Notes: generated from the letters alone by a model not told the origin. DNA of 19,695 bases from Spirochaetales bacterium (GCA_007123465.1 SKLB01000037.1:1-19695), one strand, 5' to 3'. Shown: positions 1 through 6,589, numbered from the stretch's first letter. Numbers and translations: made by a program.

Positions 1-46
1 CGGGGTCCAGGCGAGCCGCAGGGACAGGAGTGTTGCCGCCGGCCAC
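1..46 (-). CDS. Possible start of a further operon gene, cut by the window edge
   Basis: Three bases after the moaD stop on the minus strand there is a GTG followed by an open frame of 15 codons that runs off the left edge. The tight spacing matches the rest of the operon, so a next gene starting here is plausible. The ribosome-binding site would be weak, and 15 residues (rich in Gly, Pro and Ala) are too few to identify a product. An operon partner such as moaE or mogA/moaB would make sense, since neither is seen in the window, but nothing in the visible residues shows it. Confidence 0.2.
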   Translation of the reverse strand, partial: MAGGNTPVPAARLDP

Positions 47-48
47 GC

Positions 49-312
49 TCAGCCGCCCGAGAACGCCGGCAGCAGCGCAATCTCGCGTGCCTGCTCGATG
101 CTGTCGCCGCCATCACGAAACGCTTCGTCCACTGCAATTCTATAGCGCTGCAGTTCCAATCCGGGACGGCTGCGTTGGATCTGGCGTTCGATGTCGCTGA
201 CGCGCGCCGGCAGTACCAGCTCGAGCGTCTCCTCGGCGGTGCCGGTAACGTCCAGTAGCGGACCAAAATAGCGCACCACTACCGGGTGCACGCTGTTACG
301 CTTGGTAGTCAT
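49..312 (-). CDS. moaD: Molybdopterin synthase sulfur-carrier subunit, MoaD/ThiS family
   Basis: This 87-residue ubiquitin-like protein fits the MoaD family in size and ends in Ser-Gly-Gly. The terminal Gly-Gly is adenylated by an E1-like enzyme, converted to a thiocarboxylate, and supplies the sulfurs of the dithiolene of molybdopterin together with MoaE. The segment before the tail (ALLPAFSGG) matches the usual MoaD ending. Its ATG overlaps the stop of the 63-residue gene upstream (ATGA), so it is translationally coupled as the last complete gene of the moeA-moaA-moaC-mobB operon. A second MoaD-like gene sits behind the AOR gene at 4280..4558. MoaE is not seen in the window. The family is clear; whether this copy serves molybdenum or tungsten enzymes, or both, is not shown. 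Confidence 0.87.
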   Translation of the reverse strand: MTTKRNSVHPVVVRYFGPLLDVTGTAEETLELVLPARVSDIERQIQRSRPGLELQRYRIAVDEAFRDGGDSIEQAREIALLPAFSGG

Positions 313-503
313 CAGCTGTTCCCGCTGTCCGCGGCGGAGACCAGCAGTTCGATCCGCCCCTGCGGATCCTCATCGCCCAGGCTGCGCACCAGCCCCACAA
401 CAACTTCTTGAAAGACGTCCTTGACGAAGCCGTTCAACTGTACCGGAACTCCGTCGATTGCCAGTGTAACCTCGCGGCTAGCCGCGCTATCTCTGTGTGT
501 CAT
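312..503 (-). CDS. Small conserved-looking protein of the cofactor operon, unknown function
   Basis: This 63-residue protein is preceded by a good ribosome-binding site (AAGGAG, 6 nt before the ATG) and overlaps moaD by four bases, so it is very probably translated. A central segment reads IDGVPVQLNGFVKDVFQEVV, followed by a VRSLGD segment and a final beta-like stretch (IELLV). I recall short proteins of this pattern (a strand with 'DG', then 'LN-FV', then a hydrophobic helix and 'SL') next to cofactor genes in other anaerobes, but cannot name a family. There is no signal peptide, membrane span or metal-binding Cys/His cluster. Its place between mobB and moaD suggests an accessory role in cofactor synthesis or delivery; that is inference from context only. 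Confidence 0.7.
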   Translation of the reverse strand: MTHRDSAASREVTLAIDGVPVQLNGFVKDVFQEVVVGLVRSLGDEDPQGRIELLVSAADSGNS

Positions 504-528
504 GCGTTTCTCCTTGTATAGATATGAT

Positions 529-987
529 TCAGTCTGCCAACAGCCTCAACACGCCGGCGGGAAGCGGGTCTGCGGGTACATCATCCAGGACCAGGTCACA
601 CAACTCGGGTGCCAGCTTGTATTCTCCGTTGGCTCCCACCGTCTGTATCAGCGCCGCACCGTGTACCCGTCGGCCTTCGACTACCAGCAGGTCAACGCCG
701 TTAAGCGCCGCGGTCAACCACGCCGGAATGTGTAACGGCTGGTCACGCTCTTCCAGCGGCCGGCTGATCTGCAGGTTCCAGCCGTCCGGGCCGCGATACA
801 CCACCGGGTCCGCACCGGCGGCAGCCAGGCGTTCGCTGTCGTGTTGCGCTGGGCCGCCCTTTGTGCTGTGGTGGCCAACTTTGATGGCGGCGGCGGCCAT
901 ACCGCGTCGGCCAGCTTCGGCAACAATTGCGCAGGCAACGGTACTCTTACCGCTGTTTGAGTAACCTACAATAGAGATTGTCTTCAC
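529..987 (-). CDS. mobB: Molybdopterin-guanine dinucleotide biosynthesis adapter protein MobB
   Basis: A 152-residue P-loop GTPase of MobB size. The N-terminus carries the Walker A motif GYSNSGKST (residues 8-16) directly after the first beta strand, and a DLLVVEG segment fits the later acidic strand of the family (D-L-I-V-E-G). MobB binds GTP and assists MobA in attaching GMP to the pterin cofactor; it is helpful rather than essential in E. coli. The start is a GTG that overlaps the moaC stop (GTGA), so the two are translationally coupled. No mobA is present in the window. MobB-like GTPases are also found in organisms where the partner is uncertain, so its nucleotide-transfer partner remains open here. 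Confidence 0.87.
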   Translation of the reverse strand: MKTISIVGYSNSGKSTVACAIVAEAGRRGMAAAAIKVGHHSTKGGPAQHDSERLAAAGADPVVYRGPDGWNLQISRPLEERDQPLHIPAWLTAALNGVDLLVVEGRRVHGAALIQTVGANGEYKLAPELCDLVLDDVPADPLPAGVLRLLAD

Positions 988-1448
988 GCCGCCGGTTCCT
1001 TGGTCTTCTGCACCAGTTCAATCGGCCCGATGCACATTGCCTTGTCAACCGCCTTGCACATGTCGTATACCGCCAGCGCCGCCACCGCAACCGCCGTCAG
1101 CGCTTCCATCTCGATGCCGGTCTTGTCGGTGCAGCGTGCCACAGCCTCGATTGCAATACCGGTTGGCTGCAGCTGCAGTTGCACGTCGACAAACTCTATC
1201 TCAACCTGATGGCACAGCGGGATCAGGCCGGCGGTCTGCTTGGCGCCCATGATTCCCGCGAGCTTTGCAACCGCCAGCACATCTCCTTTCTTGATTCCGT
1301 TGTGGCGCACCAGCTCCACTGTCTGTTGTGACAGTGTGATAAAACCACGCGCAGTGGCGCTGCGCCGCAGCGCCGGCTTGCCCGATACATCCACCATGCG
1401 CGCGCGTCCGTTGCGGTCAACGTGGCTCAAGTGATCAGAAGTGCCCAT
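984..1448 (-). CDS. moaC: Cyclic pyranopterin monophosphate synthase MoaC
   Basis: MoaC converts 3',8-cyclo-7,8-dihydroguanosine triphosphate (the MoaA product) to cyclic pyranopterin monophosphate, the first stable intermediate of molybdopterin. The 154-residue product has the family landmarks: MVDVSGKP near residue 18, LAGIMGAKQT, LIPLCH (75-80), TGIEMEALTAV (110-120) and YDMCKA with Asp129 and Lys132 matching the catalytic Asp/Lys pair of E. coli MoaC (128/131). The ATG at 1448 was chosen because GGAGG lies 5 nt upstream; an in-frame TTG four codons earlier would overlap the end of moaA and has no better site. One base separates it from the moaA stop. It overlaps mobB by four bases. Confidence 0.95.
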   Translation of the reverse strand: MGTSDHLSHVDRNGRARMVDVSGKPALRRSATARGFITLSQQTVELVRHNGIKKGDVLAVAKLAGIMGAKQTAGLIPLCHQVEIEFVDVQLQLQPTGIAIEAVARCTDKTGIEMEALTAVAVAALAVYDMCKAVDKAMCIGPIELVQKTKEPAA

Positions 1449-1449
1449 C

Positions 1450-2250
1450 TCAGCCTCCAATCTCCACCATGGAGCGGTTGGTGCATACCGTGCCGCGCTC
1501 GGGTTTCAGGGCCACGGTGCGCAGAATGCCGGCGTCCGGATTCTGCGGGTCGAGCTGGACCTCTTCATTGGAGTGCAGGCACGGTTTGAGAATACCGTTA
1601 GCCAGCAGCCTGATTCTATTACACTCCTCGCACGGCAACGGGCGGTCACAGTCGTGGTTATCGTGCTTGTCGCTCTCCAGGCTGTAGAGTGCTATTCGCT
1701 GGTGCAGCAGCCCGTGGGACGAGCAGAAGTCCTGTACCGCCTTGAGATCGCTGTGTGGAGTATCCGGGCCAACCACCGTGTTGACCTTGATGCGCTCGAT
1801 GCCGGCGTCACGAACGCAGAGTATTCCGTCTATGACGCTCTGCAGCTGTCCGCCGCGGGTCACGCGTCGGAAGCGCTCGGGGTCCATTGTATCCAGCGAA
1901 ACGTTGACAACATTGAGTCCGGCGGCCTTCAGCTCGGATGCGTAGCGGGGAAGAAGCACCCCGTTGGTGGTCATAGCAACCGTGATGATCCCCGGCACAT
2001 CGGCAATTGACTCTACCAGGTTGACCACACCGCGTCTGGTCAGCGGCTCTCCACCGGTGAGCCGGATTTTGTTAATACCCAGCCGGGCAGCCGCCTTGAC
2101 CACGGACAGGATCTCTTCGTAGCTGAGGATGCGCTGCTCGGTGAGCGGTTTGAAGTGGCCGCACGGCATGCAGTAGCTGCAGCGAAGATTGCAGCGGTCG
2201 GTCACCGAAATACGCAAGTAATCGATCCGCCTACCGAATGAATCGAACAT
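1450..2250 (-). CDS. moaA: GTP 3',8-cyclase MoaA, short form
   Basis: MoaA is a radical SAM enzyme that, with MoaC, turns GTP into the pterin precursor. The N-terminal [4Fe-4S] motif is Cys20-x3-Cys24-x2-Cys27 within VTDRCNLRCSYCMP; RLTGGEPL follows. The second, GTP-binding cluster is Cys207, Cys210 and Cys224 (C-x2-C-x13-C), with Arg212 and Arg214 in CNRIR, and the protein ends in the typical Ile-Gly-Gly. At 266 residues it is about 60 shorter than usual (320-340). The loss lies between the end of the barrel (about residue 160) and the second cluster (about 205), not at the ends. I chose the ATG at 2250 because it gives the standard N-terminus; it overlaps the end of moeA by 20 bases. All catalytic landmarks are present, so it is probably functional. 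Confidence 0.92.
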   Translation of the reverse strand: MFDSFGRRIDYLRISVTDRCNLRCSYCMPCGHFKPLTEQRILSYEEILSVVKAAARLGINKIRLTGGEPLTRRGVVNLVESIADVPGIITVAMTTNGVLLPRYASELKAAGLNVVNVSLDTMDPERFRRVTRGGQLQSVIDGILCVRDAGIERIKVNTVVGPDTPHSDLKAVQDFCSSHGLLHQRIALYSLESDKHDNHDCDRPLPCEECNRIRLLANGILKPCLHSNEEVQLDPQNPDAGILRTVALKPERGTVCTNRSMVEIGG

Positions 2251-3427
2251 GCACCTTACTCCCCGGTTCGACTGAACGGACTCCAGGCTCGATAGCAAAA
2301 AACAGTGTGGCGTCTGCCAGCACACTTATGTGGCCGGAACCCTTGTACGCCAGAGGTACCACGCTGCCATCGCGGTAGATCCCCGGCCGGAACTCGTGCC
2401 GCTCTGCGTTTGCTCGCTGGTAGCCGTCCGGCAGCGGCAGCCACGCTTCGCGCGGCACATGCGTGGCGCCCTCGAGCGCCCATATCAGTGGCCGCACCAG
2501 AAGCTCAAACTGGACGGCGGTTGAAATCGGATTACCCGGCAGGCCAAAAATGCGGCTGATACGCGCAGAGTCGTGTAGAATTGCGTAGAGCGTTGGTCTT
2601 CCGGGTTTCATCGCCAGGCCGTGGAATACGGTTTCGGCACCGATCTCTGACAGCGCTTCGGGGACAAAGTCCAGATCCCCCATAGAGACCCCTCCGGAGA
2701 GCATAACCACGTCGTGAGCAGAGACGGCCTCGCGCAACGCCGCGCGGATGCGGTCCGGGCTGTCCCCGACGATGCCCAGATTGGTAACGTCGGCGTATGC
2801 GTCGCAGGCAAACGCCGCCAGCTGATGGCTGTTGCTGTCGTAGATTCCCGCCGGCGGCAATTCGGCGTCTGCGGGATAGATTTCGTCGCCGGTGGCGATT
2901 ACCGCAACACGCGGCTTTCGGTGGACCGATAGCGTGCGGTAGCCCTGCGACGCCAGCACACCGATATCCGGCGGCTGTAATCGCCTCGGTGACAAAAGCG
3001 GCTGGCCCACGCGTATGTTCTCACCCTGCATTGCTATGTTGCTGATGCGCTCCGGTTGCACCACGCGCGCGCAACTGCCGTCAAAGCTACAGTTCTCGAG
3101 CTTGATTACCCGGGAAACCTCCGGCGGAACCGGTGCGCCGGTCATAATGCGCACCGCCTGGCCGCGCTGCAGACGGTGAGCGGTTCCGTCACCGGCGGCA
3201 ATCTCGGCTGTCACCTCGAACACGGGTGAATCGTCGTCGCCGCGAATGCCGATGCCGTCAACTGCAGACTTGTTGAACCGTGGGTCTTGCAGGCGGGCAT
3301 CGAGAGGCTCTGCCAGCACGCGGTACAACGCCCGTTCGAGGGTGACCTCTTCCACGGCCAAAGGCGTTACCCCGTGCAGAACTTTCTCAAGCGCTTGATG
3401 GGGTAGAAAACTGGTGTGCGGTTTCAT
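2231..3427 (-). CDS. moeA: Molybdopterin molybdenumtransferase MoeA
   Basis: MoeA inserts molybdate (or tungstate in tungsten-using organisms) into adenylated molybdopterin. The 398-residue length is normal. Landmarks in order: FNKSAVDGIGIR (51-62, with the active-site Asp57), RIMTGAPVP (93-101), VIATGDEI (176-183), IYDSNSHQL (195-203), the cofactor-binding SGGVSMGDLDF (244-254), LAMKPGRPT (271-279) and GLPGNP (295-300), then the C-terminal beta-barrel domain. It is the first gene of the minus-strand cofactor operon and overlaps moaA. A candidate promoter lies in the 78-bp divergent gap to the E1-like gene. In some tungsten-using organisms paralogous MoeA proteins handle Mo and W separately; only this copy is in the window and its metal preference cannot be read from sequence. 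Confidence 0.95.
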   Translation of the reverse strand: MKPHTSFLPHQALEKVLHGVTPLAVEEVTLERALYRVLAEPLDARLQDPRFNKSAVDGIGIRGDDDSPVFEVTAEIAAGDGTAHRLQRGQAVRIMTGAPVPPEVSRVIKLENCSFDGSCARVVQPERISNIAMQGENIRVGQPLLSPRRLQPPDIGVLASQGYRTLSVHRKPRVAVIATGDEIYPADAELPPAGIYDSNSHQLAAFACDAYADVTNLGIVGDSPDRIRAALREAVSAHDVVMLSGGVSMGDLDFVPEALSEIGAETVFHGLAMKPGRPTLYAILHDSARISRIFGLPGNPISTAVQFELLVRPLIWALEGATHVPREAWLPLPDGYQRANAERHEFRPGIYRDGSVVPLAYKGSGHISVLADATLFFAIEPGVRSVEPGSKVHVRFIR

Positions 3428-3445
3428 GGCGGCTCTCTGCGCCTG

Positions 3446-3476
3446 AGTATAACACCGGGTCCGTACGGCTTGTAAA
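3446..3476 (-). promoter_or_regulatory. Candidate sigma70-type promoter of the moeA operon
   Basis: On the minus strand a -35-like TTTACA (3476..3471, 5 of 6) and a -10-like TATACT (3451..3446, 5 of 6) are separated by 19 bp, which is longer than ideal. The -10 lies about 20 bp before the moeA ATG, leaving a very short leader. The box matches are good but the spacing lowers confidence. Confidence 0.4.
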
Positions 3477-3482
3477 GTAGGT

Positions 3483-3495
3483 TAGTGTTACACTA
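3483..3495. promoter_or_regulatory. 13-bp palindrome in the moeA/E1-like divergent gap
   Basis: TAGTGT and ACACTA flank a single central T, giving a near-perfect dyad. It lies 10 bp before the ATG of the E1-like gene and just upstream of the candidate moeA -35, a position from which a regulator could control both divergent genes. The sequence differs from the operator-like repeat in front of tupA. A 6-bp arm can arise by chance, so this is only a candidate. Confidence 0.3.
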
Positions 3496-3505
3496 CAGTT
3501 CAATC

Positions 3506-4270
3506 ATGATATCTACTAATGACCGATACGCCCGTCACCGTCCGCTCTTGAGCGACCAGGGCATGCAGCGGCTGCGTTCGACGCGTGTTGTGCTGGCCGG
3601 AGCAGGCGGTCTGGGCAGCAACGTTGCTATGCTGCTGGTCAGGCTGGGTATCGCAACGCTGATTATCCGCGATCCCGGTGTGCTCGATGCGCCGGACCTC
3701 AACCGGCAGGTGCTCTATACGCCGGCCGACCTGGGACGGCCCAAGGTCGAGGTTGCACGCCAACGGCTGTACGACATAAATCCCGACGTTGAGCTCGAAG
3801 TGCGGCAGGAACGCATTACCCGCAGCAGCCGGCTGCCGAACGCCGATATCTGCTTTGATTGCCTCGACAGCTTTGGTTCACGTGCGGCGCTGGAGGTTGC
3901 GCTGCAGAACGCTCCCGAAGGCAGCCGGGCAGCCGGGTGTGACGCCGGTGACCAGAATGCCGCAACGCTCCGCGGGCTGCCGCTGCCGCTGATACACGGC
4001 GGCGCCGAGGGCTGGTTTGGCCAGGTGTCGACCCTTGCGCCCGGCGGCGGGGGTTATCGCGCTGTATTCGGACCGGGCTTTGATGAACGTGCTGACGAAG
4101 AAGCCGAGGGCAAACCGATCATGCCGCACGTTGTCGCCTTGGTTGCTGCGGCACAGGTAGCTGAGTTTGTGCGCTGGTGCGACGCGGGAACCGATGCAAT
4201 GCTGGTGGGCAGAATCCTGGTTATCGACGGTATGCATCAGCACCACGAGATCATCACGCTGCAGAGTTGA
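3506..4270 (+). CDS. E1-like adenylyltransferase, MoeB/ThiF/HesA family
   Basis: The 254-residue product adenylates the C-terminal glycine of a MoaD/ThiS-type carrier protein. It shows the nucleotide-binding GAGGLGS loop (32-38), the LNRQVLY segment with Arg67, Lys80 and the Asp121 of the CLDSFGSR region, which align with Arg73, Lys86 and Asp130 of E. coli MoeB. The paired Cys-x2-Cys zinc motifs of E. coli MoeB are absent, so it is closer to the shorter HesA-like forms. The ATG at 3506 precedes a family-like start (RYARHRPLL); a GTG seven codons earlier is possible. Neither has a clear ribosome-binding site. It is divergent from the moeA operon and ends 9 bp from the end of the AOR-linked moaD-like gene. 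The two MoaD proteins nearby are its probable substrates (inference). Confidence 0.88.
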   Translation: MISTNDRYARHRPLLSDQGMQRLRSTRVVLAGAGGLGSNVAMLLVRLGIATLIIRDPGVLDAPDLNRQVLYTPADLGRPKVEVARQRLYDINPDVELEVRQERITRSSRLPNADICFDCLDSFGSRAALEVALQNAPEGSRAAGCDAGDQNAATLRGLPLPLIHGGAEGWFGQVSTLAPGGGGYRAVFGPGFDERADEEAEGKPIMPHVVALVAAAQVAEFVRWCDAGTDAMLVGRILVIDGMHQHHEIITLQS

Positions 4271-4279
4271 AGCGCCGGT

Positions 4280-4558
4280 TCAGCCGCCTCCGGCGGGCGG
4301 AAAGACGGAAATCGTTTCGGCATCTCCGACCGGTGTGTCTACGCCATTCTGATGCGCAATGTTGGCACCGTCCAGCAGAACCATGCCTCCGGGGAACGTC
4401 TTACCCTGCTTGTCAAAGATATCGGACCAGAAAGAGCGCCCGGTTGATTGTTCGGCGCGTTTTATCGCCTGGCCGACGCTGAGCCCCGGCTCAGCGTCGA
4501 CTTCTACCGATGCCACCCCAAGCTTGAGCTTGAGGGTGGCAAAAAACTTGACCGTCAT
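4280..4558 (-). CDS. MoaD/ThiS-family protein linked to the tungsten oxidoreductase
   Basis: A 92-residue beta-grasp protein ending in Pro-Pro-Ala-Gly-Gly-Gly. The N-terminus (VKFFATLKLKLG) and the tail (ISVFPPAGGG) are typical of MoaD/ThiS sulfur carriers. The ATG is 8 bp beyond the AOR stop, so it is co-transcribed with AOR. It has little resemblance to the 87-residue MoaD at 49..312 outside the fold and tail. MoaD-like genes next to AOR genes are common in tungsten-using archaea and bacteria; the usual assumption is a role in making or delivering the tungstopterin. The extra terminal glycine compared with the other MoaD may be trimmed or may simply be tolerated; the sequence does not say. 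No separate promoter is seen. Confidence 0.85.
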   Translation of the reverse strand: MTVKFFATLKLKLGVASVEVDAEPGLSVGQAIKRAEQSTGRSFWSDIFDKQGKTFPGGMVLLDGANIAHQNGVDTPVGDAETISVFPPAGGG

Positions 4559-4566
4559 CGCAGGTC

Positions 4567-6369
4567 CTACTCAATACCCAGGGCTTCGAGTTTAGCCTGC
4601 GGCATGGTGCCGTCAGCGTTCCAACCGCGAAGCTGGTAATACTCGGGCAGCATCTCCGGCAGCCGGTGCACCTTGCCCTTGTTGGGGCCGCGTTGCGCCG
4701 GTTCGTCAAAAAACCGCCTGGGCAAGGTATCGGTTTCCGGGCCAATTCCTGCCAGGAGGTTGAAGTTGCGTTCCATGTTCCAGATACGTTCGCCGGCCTC
4801 GAGCCACTGCGCGGTGGTCAGGTCAAAACCGGTGGCGGCATTGAGCATGTCGGCGTAGTCATCGGCCCCGAGGGCAAAGGAGGTGAATAGACAGAGCCCC
4901 GAAGAGTCGATCACGGCAGTCAGGTTCTGGAAGATGAACAACCACTGCATCTTGCCCTCAACAGCCTGAGGGTCCAGTTTCTCCGGTGAACCGAGAATTT
5001 CTGGAGCGATGAGGTAGCTGCGTACGTGGTCGCCGCCCCGGTTGCCTACCGCGTAGGACATCCCCATACCCTGAACGCCCCGCGGGTCGTAGGCGGGTAG
5101 CTCCTGCTTCTTGCAGGTCATGGAGAACTCCGGGCAGCCGTAACCGGTGGCAAAGCGGAAGGAACCCTGGGCAAGTTTGTCTCCGATTCCTTCGCGGTAG
5201 GCCATCTTATACAGATAGTACGGCAGCGCTTCGGAGTTGCCAAAGGTGAGCTCCGGTCCATTATCCAGTTCTTCCTTCTTTATGTAGCCCTTCTCATACA
5301 TCTCCATTGCGCAGGCGATGGTCACGCCGGCCGAGATTGTGTCCAGGCCGAGATCGTTGCAAAGGAAGTTGGCATCACAGATCACGTTCAGATCGTGAAA
5401 GCCCAGCAGCGGTCCGAAAGCCCAGCCGGTCTCGTACTCAGGTCCCTCTCCTTTGCGCCCGTTGGGCAGCTCAACGTTGCGCGCGCAGGCTATCGGGCAC
5501 ATGTAGCAGCCACTGTTGCGCTTGAGGTAGCCCTTTTCCACCAGCGCTTCACCGGACATGTGTGAGGTGCCGTCGTACATAACGTCCTGGAAATTGCGCG
5601 AAGGGTACATGCCGTTTTCGTTTATGATGTTGTCCAGCACCTTGGTCCCCAGTTTGGGCAAGCCCTCGCCGGTAATGCCGTTGGCCTTGATCGTGGCAAT
5701 CTTTCCTTTGACTAGATCTCGAAAGGCGTTGGGGTCGGGAATCGGTGATTTCTTGTTGCCGTGCACCACAATCGCCTTAAGGTTCTTGCTGCCCATCACC
5801 GCACCGACTCCGGTGCGGCCGGCCGCTCGATGTTTCTCATTCATGATTGAGGCGAACATGACCAGATTCTCGCCGGCGGGCCCAATGCAGCTGACCTTGG
5901 CTTTTTTCTGGCCGGATTCGGCGATTAGCGTATCGGTTGTCTCGGGGACGCGCTTGCCCCAGACGTGGGCGGCGTCCTTGATCTGGACGTCGTCTTCCAT
6001 CACCGAAAGATAGACCGGCTTTGGTGACTTGCCTTCCAGTATTACCAGGTCGTAGCCGGCCTTCTTGAGGTACGCACCCCATTCTCCGCCGGAGTTGCTG
6101 GAGGCGATGCCTCCGGTCAACGGGCCCTTGGTGATCACCATGTAGCGACCGCCGGTTGGAGCATTGGTGTTGCTGAGCGGGCCGGTAGCGAAGATCAGCT
6201 TGTTGTCCGGTGACAGCGCATCTATGGTGGGGTCGACCTCGTTCATCAGCAGCCGCGTTGCCAGTCCTCGTCCACCAACGTATTTCTTTGCCAGTTCGAT
6301 CGGGGTAGGATCCTTCTTGATCGTACCGTCAGTCAGGTTAACTCTCAGCATGGTACCCATGAACGCCAT
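4567..6369 (-). CDS. aor: Tungsten-containing aldehyde:ferredoxin oxidoreductase
   Basis: AOR reversibly oxidises aldehydes to carboxylic acids with ferredoxin, using a bis-pterin tungsten centre and one [4Fe-4S] cluster. From the ATG at 6369 the product has 600 residues, close to P. furiosus AOR (605). The cluster ligands fall at Cys288, Cys291, Cys295 and Cys493 (288, 291, 295 and 494 in P. furiosus), and Tyr312, Glu313 and His448 coincide with the active-site residues of that enzyme. The pterin-binding DLGLDT and DSSGLC segments are present. The ATG was chosen over a GTG two codons earlier because GGAGG (6381..6377) is 7 nt upstream of it but only 1 nt from the GTG. It has its own promoter and a structured leader, and a moaD-like gene follows. 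There is no signal peptide, so it is cytoplasmic. The physiological aldehyde is unknown. Confidence 0.96.
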   Translation of the reverse strand: MAFMGTMLRVNLTDGTIKKDPTPIELAKKYVGGRGLATRLLMNEVDPTIDALSPDNKLIFATGPLSNTNAPTGGRYMVITKGPLTGGIASSNSGGEWGAYLKKAGYDLVILEGKSPKPVYLSVMEDDVQIKDAAHVWGKRVPETTDTLIAESGQKKAKVSCIGPAGENLVMFASIMNEKHRAAGRTGVGAVMGSKNLKAIVVHGNKKSPIPDPNAFRDLVKGKIATIKANGITGEGLPKLGTKVLDNIINENGMYPSRNFQDVMYDGTSHMSGEALVEKGYLKRNSGCYMCPIACARNVELPNGRKGEGPEYETGWAFGPLLGFHDLNVICDANFLCNDLGLDTISAGVTIACAMEMYEKGYIKKEELDNGPELTFGNSEALPYYLYKMAYREGIGDKLAQGSFRFATGYGCPEFSMTCKKQELPAYDPRGVQGMGMSYAVGNRGGDHVRSYLIAPEILGSPEKLDPQAVEGKMQWLFIFQNLTAVIDSSGLCLFTSFALGADDYADMLNAATGFDLTTAQWLEAGERIWNMERNFNLLAGIGPETDTLPRRFFDEPAQRGPNKGKVHRLPEMLPEYYQLRGWNADGTMPQAKLEALGIE

Positions 6370-6395
6370 GTGCACACCTCCACAAATGAATTTGA

Positions 6396-6488
6396 GAATG
6401 TCTCCTTTCCATTACGGGAGGCCCACGGGTTTCCCCGCGAACCCTGGCGATCTGCCTGCGTAGAGCGCTACCACAACCGGGAGCATTC
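6396..6488 (-). ncRNA. Structured AOR leader, candidate Moco/Tuco-type riboswitch
   Basis: The AOR transcript leader folds on paper into a closed domain. GAATGCTCC (6488..6480) pairs with GGAGaCATTC (6405..6396), nine pairs with one bulged A. Inside, CGG (6479..6477) can pair with CCG (6417..6415). There is a GTAG/CTAC hairpin (6471..6460), and a CGCGGG/CCCGTG stem (6439..6424, one G-U) capped by a GAAA tetraloop. GNRA-capped stems inside a long closing helix upstream of Mo- or W-enzyme and transporter genes are features of the Moco riboswitch class and its tungsten variant (Tuco). CCTCC (6421..6417) is an exact complement of the AOR Shine-Dalgarno GGAGG (6381..6377), suggesting translational control. 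The assignment is by architecture and context, not by a covariance search. Confidence 0.5.
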
Positions 6489-6525
6489 GTTAGCAACAAC
6501 AGATTTCAGAGATCGCTAATAGCTG

Positions 6526-6554
6526 ATTATTCCACGAATATATCCTGCCGTCAA
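6526..6554 (-). promoter_or_regulatory. aor: Sigma70-type promoter of the AOR gene
   Basis: TTGACG (6554..6549) and AATAAT (6531..6526) each match the consensus at 5 of 6 positions and are 17 bp apart, the ideal spacing. Transcription would start near 6519, giving a leader of about 150 nt that contains the structured element. It lies just after the stop of the radical SAM gene, so AOR can be expressed independently of that gene. Confidence 0.65.
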
Positions 6555-6589
6555 GAAAAATTTATCGATTCTAAGGGCAGATCAGAATC
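6555..6589 (-). terminator. Weak terminator-like element after the radical SAM gene
   Basis: On the minus strand GATTCT (6589..6584) and AGAATC (6572..6567) can pair around an 11-nt loop, and a run of five T (6560..6556) follows shortly after. The stem is short and AT-rich and includes the stop codon region, so termination would be partial at best. It directly precedes the AOR promoter, which supports separate transcription units. Confidence 0.3.

Noticed and set aside
1449..1460. TTG at 1460 as the moaC start
   Set aside because: The ATG at 1448 has GGAGG at ideal spacing, while the TTG would overlap moaA without a better site.
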